Source: SAT2750 sp964476375
GTDB taxonomy: Bacteria > Planctomycetota > Planctomycetia > Pirellulales > Pirellulaceae
Direction: 5' to 3'
Assembly: GCA_964476375.1 (NCBI GenBank)
Contig: CAYYZW010000028.1
Location: 1 to 19,525, forward strand
Length of the DNA stretch: 19,525 nt
Part shown: positions 1-7,635 of the stretch, one piece after another
Numbering within the stretch: the stretch's first letter is position 1
How the letters are laid out: each line of letters starts with the position of its first letter
Translations under genes and position numbers: made by a program
Notes under the pieces: model-generated
Databases searched by the model: none
Told to the model about the DNA's origin: nothing
The model's input: only the letters and a program-made list of their open reading frames with translations

Positions 1-78
1 GCAGCTTATCTCTGCTCGGGCGAGGCGGATTACATTACCGGCTCGGTGCATGCCGTGGACGGGGGGTTTCGTGCCTAG
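1..78 (+). CDS. SDR-family dehydrogenase, C-terminal end only (partial)
   Basis: The first 25 codons read in frame to a TAG at 76-78. The last residues (YITGSVHAVDGGFRA) match the C-terminal end of classical short-chain dehydrogenases/reductases, where the Y-I-T-G-x-x-x-x-V-D-G-G block follows the substrate-binding loop. These are NAD(P)-dependent cytoplasmic oxidoreductases acting on sugars, alcohols or acyl chains. The catalytic Tyr-Lys and the nucleotide-binding Gly motif lie outside the window, so substrate and cofactor cannot be inferred. The next gene has its own promoter signal 55 bases downstream, so the two need not be co-transcribed. Confidence 0.8.
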   Translation, partial: AAYLCSGEADYITGSVHAVDGGFRA

Positions 79-130
79 GCATGCCGCGTAGGAGAGTGAG
101 AGATGGGGTTTCGGCATTTGTTTGCCTCCC

Positions 131-139
131 TGCTACAAT
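131..139 (+). promoter_or_regulatory. Extended -10 promoter for the first DUF1501 gene
   Basis: TGC followed by TACAAT (134-139) is a good extended -10 element, TGn plus a hexamer with 5 of 6 consensus bases. No clear -35 is visible at the expected distance, which is acceptable for extended -10 promoters. Transcription would start near 146. This puts the ATG at 81 upstream of the message and favours the ATG at 180. The pattern gCTAmAATAG recurs before the third DUF1501 gene. Confidence 0.45.
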
Positions 140-179
140 AGTAGGGGTAGAGACAGCCCCCTTGCTGCGAATCACGACC

Positions 180-1571
180 ATGCCGGACAAGATGATTGTG
201 CCTGGAAAGATAAATGAACAGGACCTGCTGGGCCGTCGTGCCCTGCTTTGTTCGCTGGGCCTGGGGGGGCTCGGTATCAGTTGCCTGCCCCGGCCCTTGC
301 CAGGGGCCGGGTCGGACCAGCGTCGCCCACCCCTGTTTGGGAACGCCACATCGTGCATCGTTGTTTTCCTTTTTGGGGGCCCCGGCCAGCAGGATCTCTG
401 GGATCTCAAGCCCGATGCGCCGGCGGAATTAAGGGGCGAGTACCTGCCGATATCGACCAGTGTTCCCGGTATCCAGATCAGTGATCATCTTCCCCTGCTC
501 TCCGAGCAGATGGACAAGTGCACGATCGTTCGCAGCGTGAGCCACACCGATTTCGAACATGGATCCGCATCGTACACGGCGCTGACCGGCCATCCCCACC
601 CGCTGCCTGGTACCAATACCCCGGCCAGGAAGGAAGATTTCCCCACCTATGGTGCAGCGATAGCCAGGCTCAAGCCAACCGACCGTCCGGTCCCCAGTGC
701 CGCGGTGCTGGGGCCGGTCATGCACCAGGGGAACCGGCCTCCGATGGCAGGTCAGAATGCAGGCTTCCTGGGCGAGGCCTTTGAACCCTACCGGATTGAC
801 GGGGACCCGAGTGCTCCGGATTTTCGTGTCCTGGGACTGGATGTTGCCCCGGACCTGGTGGGGAGGCGACTGGACCAGCGTTTCGCACTGCTTGAATCCC
901 TCGACGGACAGCGTCCATCCCTGCTGTCAGGGAGGAGCGTGGACGGCATGAGCAAGCTCAAGAAACGGGCATTCGGACTGCTGGGGTCATCGACCAGCCA
1001 GCGGGCCTTTGACCTTCAGCAGGAAAAGGAAACCACCCGCGACCGTTACGGCAGACACAAGTTTGGGCAGACCCTGATCCTGGCGCGGCGACTGGTCGAG
1101 GCGGAGGTACCACTGATCACGGTCAACTGGTCCAAGCTGAACGCCGACCAGTGGGACACGCACAAGGACAACTACAAGAGACTGGGTGAAAAACTGCTCC
1201 CGCCCTTTGACCAGGGGATGTCGGCGCTGCTGGAGGACCTCGACCAGCGGGGACTGCTGGAGAGTACGATGGTTCTCTGCCTGGGTGAATTTGGACGCAC
1301 CCCGAAGATCAACAAGGACGCGGGCCGGGATCACTGGCCGGACTGTTACTCGGTATTGATGGCCGGGGGCGGGCTCCCCCGTGGTTTTGTGCTGGGGACA
1401 TCGGACCGGCATGCCGCCTACCCACTCTATGACCCGGTCGGGCCCTGGGATATTGCAGCCACCATGTACCACCTGCTGGGAGTGGATCCGCATCGGCATG
1501 TGCGAGATCGCGAGAACCGGCCGTTTATTCTTTCACCAGGCCGGGTGATCGAGGACCTGGTCAAGGGCTAG
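180..1571 (+). CDS. DUF1501 family exported protein (alkaline phosphatase superfamily), copy 1
   Basis: A 463-residue protein of the DUF1501 family, abundant in planctomycetes and related to the alkaline phosphatase/sulfatase fold; no enzymatic activity is established for the family. Visible family motifs are L-F-G-G-P-G with D-L-W-D-L-K-P-D-A-P near residues 64-80, W-D-T-H in the middle, E-F-G-R-T-P at 370-375 and G-R-D-H-W at 382-386. The N-terminus has a twin-Arg (R19-R20) followed by a Leu/Gly-rich hydrophobic stretch, as in the Tat-like leaders of this family, so export is likely. The open frame extends upstream to 81, but that extension overlaps the promoter at 131-139 and lacks a leader-like character, so I start at 180. 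There is no strong ribosome binding site; ATG 192 is an alternative. Its stop is 5 bases from the stop of the convergent oxidoreductase. Confidence 0.9.
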   Translation: MPDKMIVPGKINEQDLLGRRALLCSLGLGGLGISCLPRPLPGAGSDQRRPPLFGNATSCIVVFLFGGPGQQDLWDLKPDAPAELRGEYLPISTSVPGIQISDHLPLLSEQMDKCTIVRSVSHTDFEHGSASYTALTGHPHPLPGTNTPARKEDFPTYGAAIARLKPTDRPVPSAAVLGPVMHQGNRPPMAGQNAGFLGEAFEPYRIDGDPSAPDFRVLGLDVAPDLVGRRLDQRFALLESLDGQRPSLLSGRSVDGMSKLKKRAFGLLGSSTSQRAFDLQQEKETTRDRYGRHKFGQTLILARRLVEAEVPLITVNWSKLNADQWDTHKDNYKRLGEKLLPPFDQGMSALLEDLDQRGLLESTMVLCLGEFGRTPKINKDAGRDHWPDCYSVLMAGGGLPRGFVLGTSDRHAAYPLYDPVGPWDIAATMYHLLGVDPHRHVRDRENRPFILSPGRVIEDLVKG

Positions 1572-1582
1572 GTCCGCTAGCC
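1566..1582. other. Inverted repeat spanning two convergent stop codons
   Basis: GGCTAG (1566-1571), a 5-base loop and CTAGCC (1577-1582) form a perfect 6-bp hairpin. Each arm holds the TAG stop of one of the two convergent genes, because both end in Gly-stop (GGC TAG). There is no T-tract on either side, so it does not meet the usual description of an intrinsic terminator. It could be a weak bidirectional termination or mRNA-end structure, or a coincidence. Confidence 0.35.
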
Positions 1583-2611
1583 GCTGCGGATTTCCAGGAG
1601 GCGATCCTCGCCGTCGAGTGGAATAGCTTTCCAGGCGGCATTCGCCTTGTGCGAGGCATGGCAGGCAACAATCACCTCCAGGGTGTGCAGGGAATTGTCA
1701 GCCGGGTCCGCGAAATCTCCGCCCTCTTTAAGCCACTGGACGATCTCCTCCACGGCACGATCCATCGAGCTTGTCCCCTCCACAAGGATCGGCCAGGTAT
1801 CCGTTGGCTGCCCGGCACGCTCCAGAGAGATCGTGTTTTCGCTGCCCACGGCGCGGCCCTCCCGGCCATTGACAAGGATCGAGAAAGGGACGCTGGCAAA
1901 ATCGGCGGCGTCAAAGGTGGCGATCAATCCACCCTCCATCCGCAGCATCCCCCAGCCGCCGGGATCCTGGAAGGCGGAGCCCCGGCAGTCGGGCCGCGCC
2001 GAGAGGTCGAGCATGGCACTGGCCGCCTCGACCCTTCGGGAGGCAAGCATGCAGGCGGCATTGAAGATGTGCGTGCCAACGTTTCCCAGTCGCCCTGAGC
2101 CCCACTGCAGGTTGATCGATGTCAGTTCGCCAAGTTCTCCGGCCTGGATTCGGTCCCGCAGCTGGCGAAAGGCATTATTAAAACGGCGGTTATGGTTAAT
2201 CGCCAGCAGCACGCCGGCCTGCCTCGAGCGGTCGACCATCTCTTGGGCGTCGGCCAGCGTGGTGGAAATAGGCTTTTCACAAAGGACCGCCCGTACCCCC
2301 TCGGTGACGCAGCCGAGGGTCATCTCGGCATGCTGTGGGGCATAGGTGGCAATGCTGACCATATCCAGCTCCTCGGTGCGGATCATCTCCTGCCAGTCGG
2401 CATAGGTGCGGGCCCCGGTTCGCTGGGCAAAACGCCCGCGTCGTCCCTCGTCCCGGCTGCTGCCGGCGACCAGTTCCACGTCCGCGTGGTTTTGCAGGGC
2501 GAACAGGTGGGTGCCGTCCAGGTCCGTGACCTCCTGCCCCAGCGCATCGCCGGAGACCTGGTCCGCTCCACCGATAAACCCCAGTCCAATAATTCCGGCC
2601 CTGAATGCCAT
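1577..2611 (-). CDS. Gfo/Idh/MocA family NAD(P)-dependent oxidoreductase
   Basis: A 344-residue cytoplasmic oxidoreductase. The N-terminal Rossmann fold begins G-I-I-G-L-G-F-I-G-G at residues 6-15. The family signature E-K-P is at 112-114 and its Lys is the usual catalytic/NAD contact. N-H-N-R-R-F follows at 139-144, and G-N-V-G-T-H-x-F-N at about 176-184 matches the substrate-site region, with His181 as likely proton donor. Members oxidise or reduce sugars, inositols or sugar-derived compounds; the substrate is not readable here. An insertion of roughly 20 residues after the Gly-rich loop (residues 16-40) suggests a defined subfamily. I start at 2611 because GGGAG lies 8 bases upstream; the longer frame from 2650 would begin inside the probable -10 element. 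Divergent from the PQQ-propeller operon. Confidence 0.9.
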   Translation of the reverse strand: MAFRAGIIGLGFIGGADQVSGDALGQEVTDLDGTHLFALQNHADVELVAGSSRDEGRRGRFAQRTGARTYADWQEMIRTEELDMVSIATYAPQHAEMTLGCVTEGVRAVLCEKPISTTLADAQEMVDRSRQAGVLLAINHNRRFNNAFRQLRDRIQAGELGELTSINLQWGSGRLGNVGTHIFNAACMLASRRVEAASAMLDLSARPDCRGSAFQDPGGWGMLRMEGGLIATFDAADFASVPFSILVNGREGRAVGSENTISLERAGQPTDTWPILVEGTSSMDRAVEEIVQWLKEGGDFADPADNSLHTLEVIVACHASHKANAAWKAIPLDGEDRLLEIRSG

Positions 2612-2648
2612 CGAGTTGACTCCCTTGTGTGCTAGTTGGATGACGGGC

Positions 2649-2654
2649 ATTTTA
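2649..2654 (-). promoter_or_regulatory. Probable -10 element of the Gfo/Idh/MocA gene
   Basis: On the minus strand TAAAAT occupies 2654-2649, about 38 bases before the chosen start. Transcription would begin near 2642 and give a leader of about 30 bases that contains the GGGAG ribosome site. No convincing -35 was found. The 141-base divergent region (2612-2752) also has to hold the promoter of the plus-strand operon, which I could not identify with confidence. Confidence 0.4.
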
Positions 2655-2752
2655 ACGATTTGTCAGAGTGGATGCAGGAATTCACGATAGACTTGCATCG
2701 CACACTTTCCACCGATAGGGTTGAGGGCAAATACACTCTTTCTGAGGATCCG

Positions 2753-4192
2753 ATGATGCGATGTTTCCCCCTTTTACTTGTTATAACTTCCTTGGTGTGC
2801 CTGCCGGGTCTGCTTTCTGCAGAGGAATGGCCCCAGTTTCGCGGAATCAATGCCAGCGGCGTCTCCACCGAGAGCACGAACCTGCCGGTGGAATTCTCGG
2901 TCGACCAGAAGGTGCTCTGGAACATTGAAATAGGCGAGGGAATTGCCTCGCCGGTGATCAGCAGGGGGCGCCTCTGCATCACCACGATGGTCGGCAAGGA
3001 GCGGTTCGCCGTGCTCTGCCTGGAAGCTGCGACGGGAAAGGAGATCTGGCGGAAGGAATTTGATACCGGGCCGCTTCCACCTATTACCTCTCCCAATACA
3101 CCGGCCTCCTCGACCCCGGCGACCGACGGGGAGAGTGTTTATGTTTACTTCAGCACGCTGGGCCTGATGGCATTCAATATGGCCGATGGGGAATTGCAAT
3201 GGCAGCACCCGATCACGCAGCCCTTTTACCTTTTGGGCTGGGGGGCCGCCGCCTCACCGGTGATCTACAAGGACATGGTGCTTTTTAACCAGGACGATGA
3301 TCTTGCCCCCTTCCTGCTGGCGCTGGACAAGAAGACCGGGACCGAGCGATGGAAAACCGCCCGGCCGGAGATGCTTGCCGGTTATGCCGTGCCGGTCATC
3401 TGCAAGGCAGCTGGTCGCGAGGATATCGTGATTGCCGGTTCGGGGAAGCTCAAGGGCTACGATCCCCGGACGGGATCCCAGCTATGGACCTGTAACACGC
3501 TGCTCCGCACGATCATGACGACGCCCGCCGTCAAGGACGACCGGATCTATATCTCGCTGCAGAGTTACGGGGATACGGACCGGGTCTTGAAATTTGCACT
3601 GCTGCAGTGGAAGGACACCAACCAGGACGGCAAGCTGGAAAAATCCGAGTTCCACGAAGCATTCTGGGAAAAGTTCGATAAGGGCGACAAGAACAAGGAT
3701 GGTTTTCTTGTGGACACCGAGATTGACGCCGCCTTCCAGGCACCGTCCAACATGGCCGGGGGTGGGAATACCATCCAGTCGGTTCGCGGTGGTGGGACGG
3801 GCGATATTACCAAGACGCATGTCGTCTTTAACCTGGATAACACCTCTCCTTCCAATATCGCCTCCCCGCTGGTTGTTGGCGACCAGCTTTTTATCGTCAA
3901 GAAAGGGGGGATCTCGGCCAGCTTTGACCCGATCAGTGGGGAGACCCAGTGGGTCAAGAAACGCCTGAATAACTTTGGCAATTACTATGCCTCCCCGATT
4001 GCCGGCGACGGGAAGATTTACGTGATGGGGGAAAATGGTTTCCTGGTTGTGCTCGAGCAGGGCAAGGAAATGAAGATCCTCGCCAAGAACGACATGGGGG
4101 ACAGCTGCATCGCGACCCCATCGATCGCCGATAACCGGATCTTTGTCCGCACGCTACACAAGCTCTACTGTTTTTCGAAAGAAGCCAAATGA
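2753..4192 (+). CDS. Secreted PQQ-like beta-propeller protein with paired EF-hands
   Basis: A 479-residue protein with a Sec signal peptide (cleavage predicted after A23, S-A|E-E-W). The mature N-terminus opens E-W-P-Q-F-R-G, typical of planctomycete PQQ-binding-like propeller proteins, and repeated blade strands such as D-x-x-T-G-x-x-x-W follow through the protein. Inserted in the propeller are two canonical EF-hand loops at residues 288-299 (D-T-N-Q-D-G-K-L-E-K-S-E) and 312-323 (D-K-N-K-D-G-F-L-V-D-T-E), with Asp/Asn/Glu at the Ca2+ positions. Enzymatic PQQ use is not assured; many relatives are structural or binding proteins. I start at 2753 because GAGG lies just upstream and the signal peptide begins there; an upstream TTG frame from 2636 adds a non-leader sequence. 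The stop overlaps the next start as ATGA, so the two are translationally coupled. Confidence 0.88.
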   Translation: MMRCFPLLLVITSLVCLPGLLSAEEWPQFRGINASGVSTESTNLPVEFSVDQKVLWNIEIGEGIASPVISRGRLCITTMVGKERFAVLCLEAATGKEIWRKEFDTGPLPPITSPNTPASSTPATDGESVYVYFSTLGLMAFNMADGELQWQHPITQPFYLLGWGAAASPVIYKDMVLFNQDDDLAPFLLALDKKTGTERWKTARPEMLAGYAVPVICKAAGREDIVIAGSGKLKGYDPRTGSQLWTCNTLLRTIMTTPAVKDDRIYISLQSYGDTDRVLKFALLQWKDTNQDGKLEKSEFHEAFWEKFDKGDKNKDGFLVDTEIDAAFQAPSNMAGGGNTIQSVRGGGTGDITKTHVVFNLDNTSPSNIASPLVVGDQLFIVKKGGISASFDPISGETQWVKKRLNNFGNYYASPIAGDGKIYVMGENGFLVVLEQGKEMKILAKNDMGDSCIATPSIADNRIFVRTLHKLYCFSKEAK

Positions 4193-6423
4193 AGAACAAG
4201 GAATCTTTCCACAGGGTGACTCCCTGGCCGGCGGTGATGGCGCTGCTGCTGCTGCTGGCGGTGTGCTGGCCCGGCCCGGCCGTGGCTGCCGACAAGATCG
4301 CTGTTGTCATAGGCAAGGGAGCTCCCCCGATCGAGATCCGTGCCGGGCAGGACCTGCAGGGACAGCTTTCCCGCCTCACCGGCACGGAGGTGTCGATTTC
4401 CACGACTGTCCCGAACACGGCAACCCTGATCTTCTTCCTCGGCAGCCCCGGAACCAACCCGGCTATCCAGGAGCGGTTTGGCGCAAAATGGCCCATGCTT
4501 TCAGACCAGGGTGTCCTGCTTCGAAGCGTAAAAAGCAATAACCGCCGGGGGGTGATTGTCGGGGGAGGCAGCCCGATCGCCAGCCAGTGGGCCGCGCACG
4601 AAGTGGGTTACCAGCTTGGTGTGCGTTACCTGCTGCGGGAAGATATTTACCCGGACCCGGTGGAGCGGCTGGCCGTGGACGACCTGGACATCCTCCAGGA
4701 ACCGAACCTTCGCACGCGAAGCTGGCGGACGATCAACGATTTTGCCATCGGGCCGGAGTCCTGGTCCCTCGAGGAACAGAAGCGGATGCTTGCCCAGCTG
4801 GCCAAGCTGCGATTTAACCGGATCGTGCTGCAGGTTTACCCATGGCAGCCATTTGTCGACTACCGGTTCAACGGGGTTTCCAAGCAGACCGGCATGCTCT
4901 GGTATGGTGATCGGTTTGAGATTCCCCGTGGCTCTCCCGGTCGAAACGCACTGCAGGGACTATCGGTTTTCGAAAATCCCGAGTTTGCCGGAAAAAAAAC
5001 CTACCAGGAGATGACCGGCGCCGGTATCGAGTATGCCCGCGCGATCATCCAGGAAGCAGGGCGACGGGGGATGACCACCGGCATCTCGATCTCTCCCCTG
5101 GAGTTTCCCCGGGAATTCGAAAAGTCCCTGGAAGGATTTCGGCAGGCCAGGGGACTGAATGACCTGACGATCATGCCGGGGGCGACCCAGCGGTTTGATA
5201 ACAAGGCACTCGGGAACCTGGTAGCCACCAAGATCCGGGCCTACCTGGAGACCTACCCCTCGGTGGACGCGATTTACCTCACGCTGCCGGAGTTTCCCGA
5301 GTGGCAGGAGCACGCCGAGATCGCCTGGCAGGCACTCGCGGAGAACAAGAAAACCAGCCTTCCTCGGCTCGATACATTGCTCAAGAAAGCGGAAAGCCGA
5401 AACCTGATTGCCTCCGGCGAACGGGGACTCCAGGCACTGAAAGGGAATGTTGTGGCACTGGCATTCCTGGATCGTCTGCTTGCCGCCCATCCCGGCCTGC
5501 TCGACAAGCCGGACGGGAAAAAATTTGAACTGGTGGTCAACTCGGTCGACCCGGAGCTTTTCCCGCTGCTTGAAAAACTCCTTCCGGCTGCGGCCTCGAC
5601 GCTGAACTTCATCGACTACACGGCACGCCGTGTGGATCAGAACGACCAGTACCTGGCCCGTATTCCCACCGAACGGGTCTCCGCCCAGTTCATTACCACG
5701 CTGGCGGATGACAATGTGGGGACGCTCTCCCAGGTGACCACGCGGCGGCTGGAGTCGGTAATCAACAAGATTCGTCGAAATGGCTGGGACGGCTTCAGCA
5801 CGCGTTACTGGATGCTGGCGGAGCTGGACCCGGCTGTCCATTACCTCTCCCGGGCCTCCTGGGATGCGGAGGTCACAGCCCGCAGCGCCCACGACGAGCT
5901 CTTTACCGTGATCACGGGAAAACAATCTGCCTCGGATCGACTCTGGCTGGCCATGGGGCATATTGAAGCGGCCACCGAGCTGGTCGATCAGAACCAGCTC
6001 GGTTTCTGCTTTCCGGTCAGGGGGATGTTCATGAAACATCATCATGCCGGCCCGGTTCCCAAGTGGTGGGAGGACATCAACGAACAGTACACGGCAGCCA
6101 TGATCGAGCTTTACCGCAGCCACGATGCGTCAGATCCTCGCTGCCGGCGACTGCTCTTTTACTGGGCCAAGCGTTCCGAGTATGTTCTGGAGTACCTGGG
6201 TGCCGTGCAGGCATTGCGAGAGGCAGCGATTGCCCGCGACGAGGGTGAGAATGAGCTGGCACTGGAGAAATACGAGACCGCCATGGAGCAGCTCTACAAT
6301 GCCATCGACACCCTCAGTGACGTGGTCCAGGACCAGGGAGACCGGGGCCTGATTGCGACGTTGATCAAATTTGCCTACGAGCCCCTGCTGGAAGAACTGG
6401 AAAAATTCAGCGAGCAGCAGTAG
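4189..6423 (+). CDS. Large secreted glycoside hydrolase-like protein (GH20/GH67-like N-domain plus putative barrel)
   Basis: A 744-residue protein with a Sec signal peptide containing a poly-Leu core; cleavage is likely around A-V-A|A at 33-34. Residues about 35-165 look like the small alpha/beta domain that precedes the barrel in GH20/GH67/GH115-type enzymes: an extended beta-strand, a G-G-G-S turn, then A-A-H-E-V-G-Y-Q-L-G-V-R-Y-L. From about 175 the sequence R-T-R-S-W-R-T-I-N-D-F-A followed by a helix and R-I-V-L-Q-V-Y-P-W resembles the first strands of a (beta/alpha)8 barrel. L-P-E-F-P-E-W near residue 365 is a candidate acidic site, but no catalytic residue can be assigned. The C-terminal third is helix-rich (Glu/Ala/Leu), possibly a helical bundle. 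The ATGA overlap with the propeller gene and the 17-base gap to the FMN oxidase indicate one operon. Family assignment is by general pattern only. Confidence 0.6.
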   Translation: MKNKESFHRVTPWPAVMALLLLLAVCWPGPAVAADKIAVVIGKGAPPIEIRAGQDLQGQLSRLTGTEVSISTTVPNTATLIFFLGSPGTNPAIQERFGAKWPMLSDQGVLLRSVKSNNRRGVIVGGGSPIASQWAAHEVGYQLGVRYLLREDIYPDPVERLAVDDLDILQEPNLRTRSWRTINDFAIGPESWSLEEQKRMLAQLAKLRFNRIVLQVYPWQPFVDYRFNGVSKQTGMLWYGDRFEIPRGSPGRNALQGLSVFENPEFAGKKTYQEMTGAGIEYARAIIQEAGRRGMTTGISISPLEFPREFEKSLEGFRQARGLNDLTIMPGATQRFDNKALGNLVATKIRAYLETYPSVDAIYLTLPEFPEWQEHAEIAWQALAENKKTSLPRLDTLLKKAESRNLIASGERGLQALKGNVVALAFLDRLLAAHPGLLDKPDGKKFELVVNSVDPELFPLLEKLLPAAASTLNFIDYTARRVDQNDQYLARIPTERVSAQFITTLADDNVGTLSQVTTRRLESVINKIRRNGWDGFSTRYWMLAELDPAVHYLSRASWDAEVTARSAHDELFTVITGKQSASDRLWLAMGHIEAATELVDQNQLGFCFPVRGMFMKHHHAGPVPKWWEDINEQYTAAMIELYRSHDASDPRCRRLLFYWAKRSEYVLEYLGAVQALREAAIARDEGENELALEKYETAMEQLYNAIDTLSDVVQDQGDRGLIATLIKFAYEPLLEELEKFSEQQ

Positions 6424-6440
6424 GGAAGGGACGAGACCGG

Positions 6441-7619
6441 ATGCGCCGCCGCCTGTTTAACCAGTTGATGTCTCTTGGAGCTGGCGCCCTGGGTGTGGAC
6501 AAGGCAGCCGTGGGCCAGCAGCAGGAGGAGTTGCCTCCTGTCCAGCCCGGCGATGAGACCCCAGTCAATATCGCGGATGTTCGGGCGCTGGCAGAAGAGA
6601 AGATGGAAGCGGCGACGTTCCAGTACATTGATACCGGCTCGATGGACGAGCTGACATTGCACGAGAATATCGAGGCCTTTCGTCGCCTGCACCTGGTCCC
6701 CCCGTTGCTTCGGGGTGTGTCGCAGGCGGAGATGTCGACCACGGCACTGGGAGAGAAGATAGCACTTCCTGTCATGCTGGCTCCGGTCGCCGGCCAGCAG
6801 CTTTACCATCCCAACGGGGGCCAGGCGGCAGCCCGGGCCGCAGCCGGTGCGGGAACAATTTACTGCATGAGTAGTAGCGTGGGGAACAGCGTCGAGGAAA
6901 TTGCCTCTGCCAGCCGGGGCCCGAAATGGTTTCAGCTTTACATGCCGAAAGACCGCGGCGTGGCTCGTCAGCTGGTCGAGCGGGTGGAGAAGGCGGGTTT
7001 CAAGGCGATCATCATGACCGTGGACCTGGGGGAATGGAAAGATGCTGATCGCCGCAACAAGTTTGCCCTTCCCAAGGCGGCGCTGGTCAAGCACCTGCGG
7101 GATATCGGCTTTGACCAGGTCACCGACCGGATGAGCTACCAGGAGGTGATGGATTTTAATGCCGATGCCTGGCAGGTGTCGCTCTCCTGGGATGTTTTCG
7201 ACTGGCTTCGGTCGATCACCAGCCTGCCCCTTTTAATCAAGGGCGTCCTTCGCAGGGACGATGCTCGCAGGGCAGTCTCGATCGGACTCGATGGGATTGT
7301 CGTCTCCAACCATGGCGGCCGCCGGCTCGACGGGATGCCGGCCACGATTGACGTGCTGCCGGAGATTGTCAGGGCGGTGGGGGAGCGGGCGGAAATCTAC
7401 ATGGACGGGGGGATCCGCCGCGGGACCGATATTCTCAAGGCAATCGCCCGTGGCGCCCGGGCCGTGCTGATCGGCCGGCCCTATGCCTGGGGCCTGGGGG
7501 CGGGCGGGGAAGGAGGCGTGAGGATCGTGCTGGAACTGCTGCGAGAGGAATTCGAGAACACGATGGTCTCGGCCGGCTGCGCCCGCCTGGCGGATATCGA
7601 TGAAACGCTGCTGCGTTGA
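6441..7619 (+). CDS. FMN-dependent alpha-hydroxy-acid oxidase/dehydrogenase
   Basis: A 392-residue member of the glycolate oxidase/lactate oxidase/mandelate dehydrogenase family, which oxidises 2-hydroxy acids to 2-keto acids with FMN. Visible active-site positions are Tyr62 in F-Q-Y-I-D-T-G, Tyr167 in W-F-Q-L-Y-M-P-K-D-R, Lys267 in P-L-L-I-K-G, catalytic His291 and Arg294 in S-N-H-G-G-R-R-L-D-G, and the phosphate-binding G-G-I-R-R-G-T-D followed by L-I-G-R-P-Y-A-W-G. All key residues are present. Unusually, the N-terminus (M-R-R-R-L-F then a Gly/Ala/Leu stretch) looks like a Tat-type leader, which would allow export of the folded flavoprotein; the motif is imperfect. Preceded by a purine-rich GGGACGAG ribosome site. 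Third gene of the propeller/glycosidase-like operon, so a sugar-acid substrate is a reasonable inference. It ends 16 bases from the convergent hydrolase gene. Confidence 0.88.
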   Translation: MRRRLFNQLMSLGAGALGVDKAAVGQQQEELPPVQPGDETPVNIADVRALAEEKMEAATFQYIDTGSMDELTLHENIEAFRRLHLVPPLLRGVSQAEMSTTALGEKIALPVMLAPVAGQQLYHPNGGQAAARAAAGAGTIYCMSSSVGNSVEEIASASRGPKWFQLYMPKDRGVARQLVERVEKAGFKAIIMTVDLGEWKDADRRNKFALPKAALVKHLRDIGFDQVTDRMSYQEVMDFNADAWQVSLSWDVFDWLRSITSLPLLIKGVLRRDDARRAVSIGLDGIVVSNHGGRRLDGMPATIDVLPEIVRAVGERAEIYMDGGIRRGTDILKAIARGARAVLIGRPYAWGLGAGGEGGVRIVLELLREEFENTMVSAGCARLADIDETLLR

Positions 7620-7635
7620 CAGGCGTCAGCAGGAG

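Noticed and set aside
72..81. Perfect palindrome TGCCTAGGCA over the stop codon of the first partial gene
   Set aside because: It has no loop and no T-tract, so it is not a terminator, and a single 10-base palindrome is expected by chance.
2693..2721. Possible promoter TTGCAT-17-TAGGGT for the plus-strand propeller operon
   Set aside because: Both boxes match only 3 of 6 consensus positions, too weak to annotate.
4960..6123. A 387-codon minus-strand frame opposite the glycosidase-like gene
   Set aside because: It lies inside a frame with a clear signal peptide and an operon position; no domain is visible in the antisense translation.
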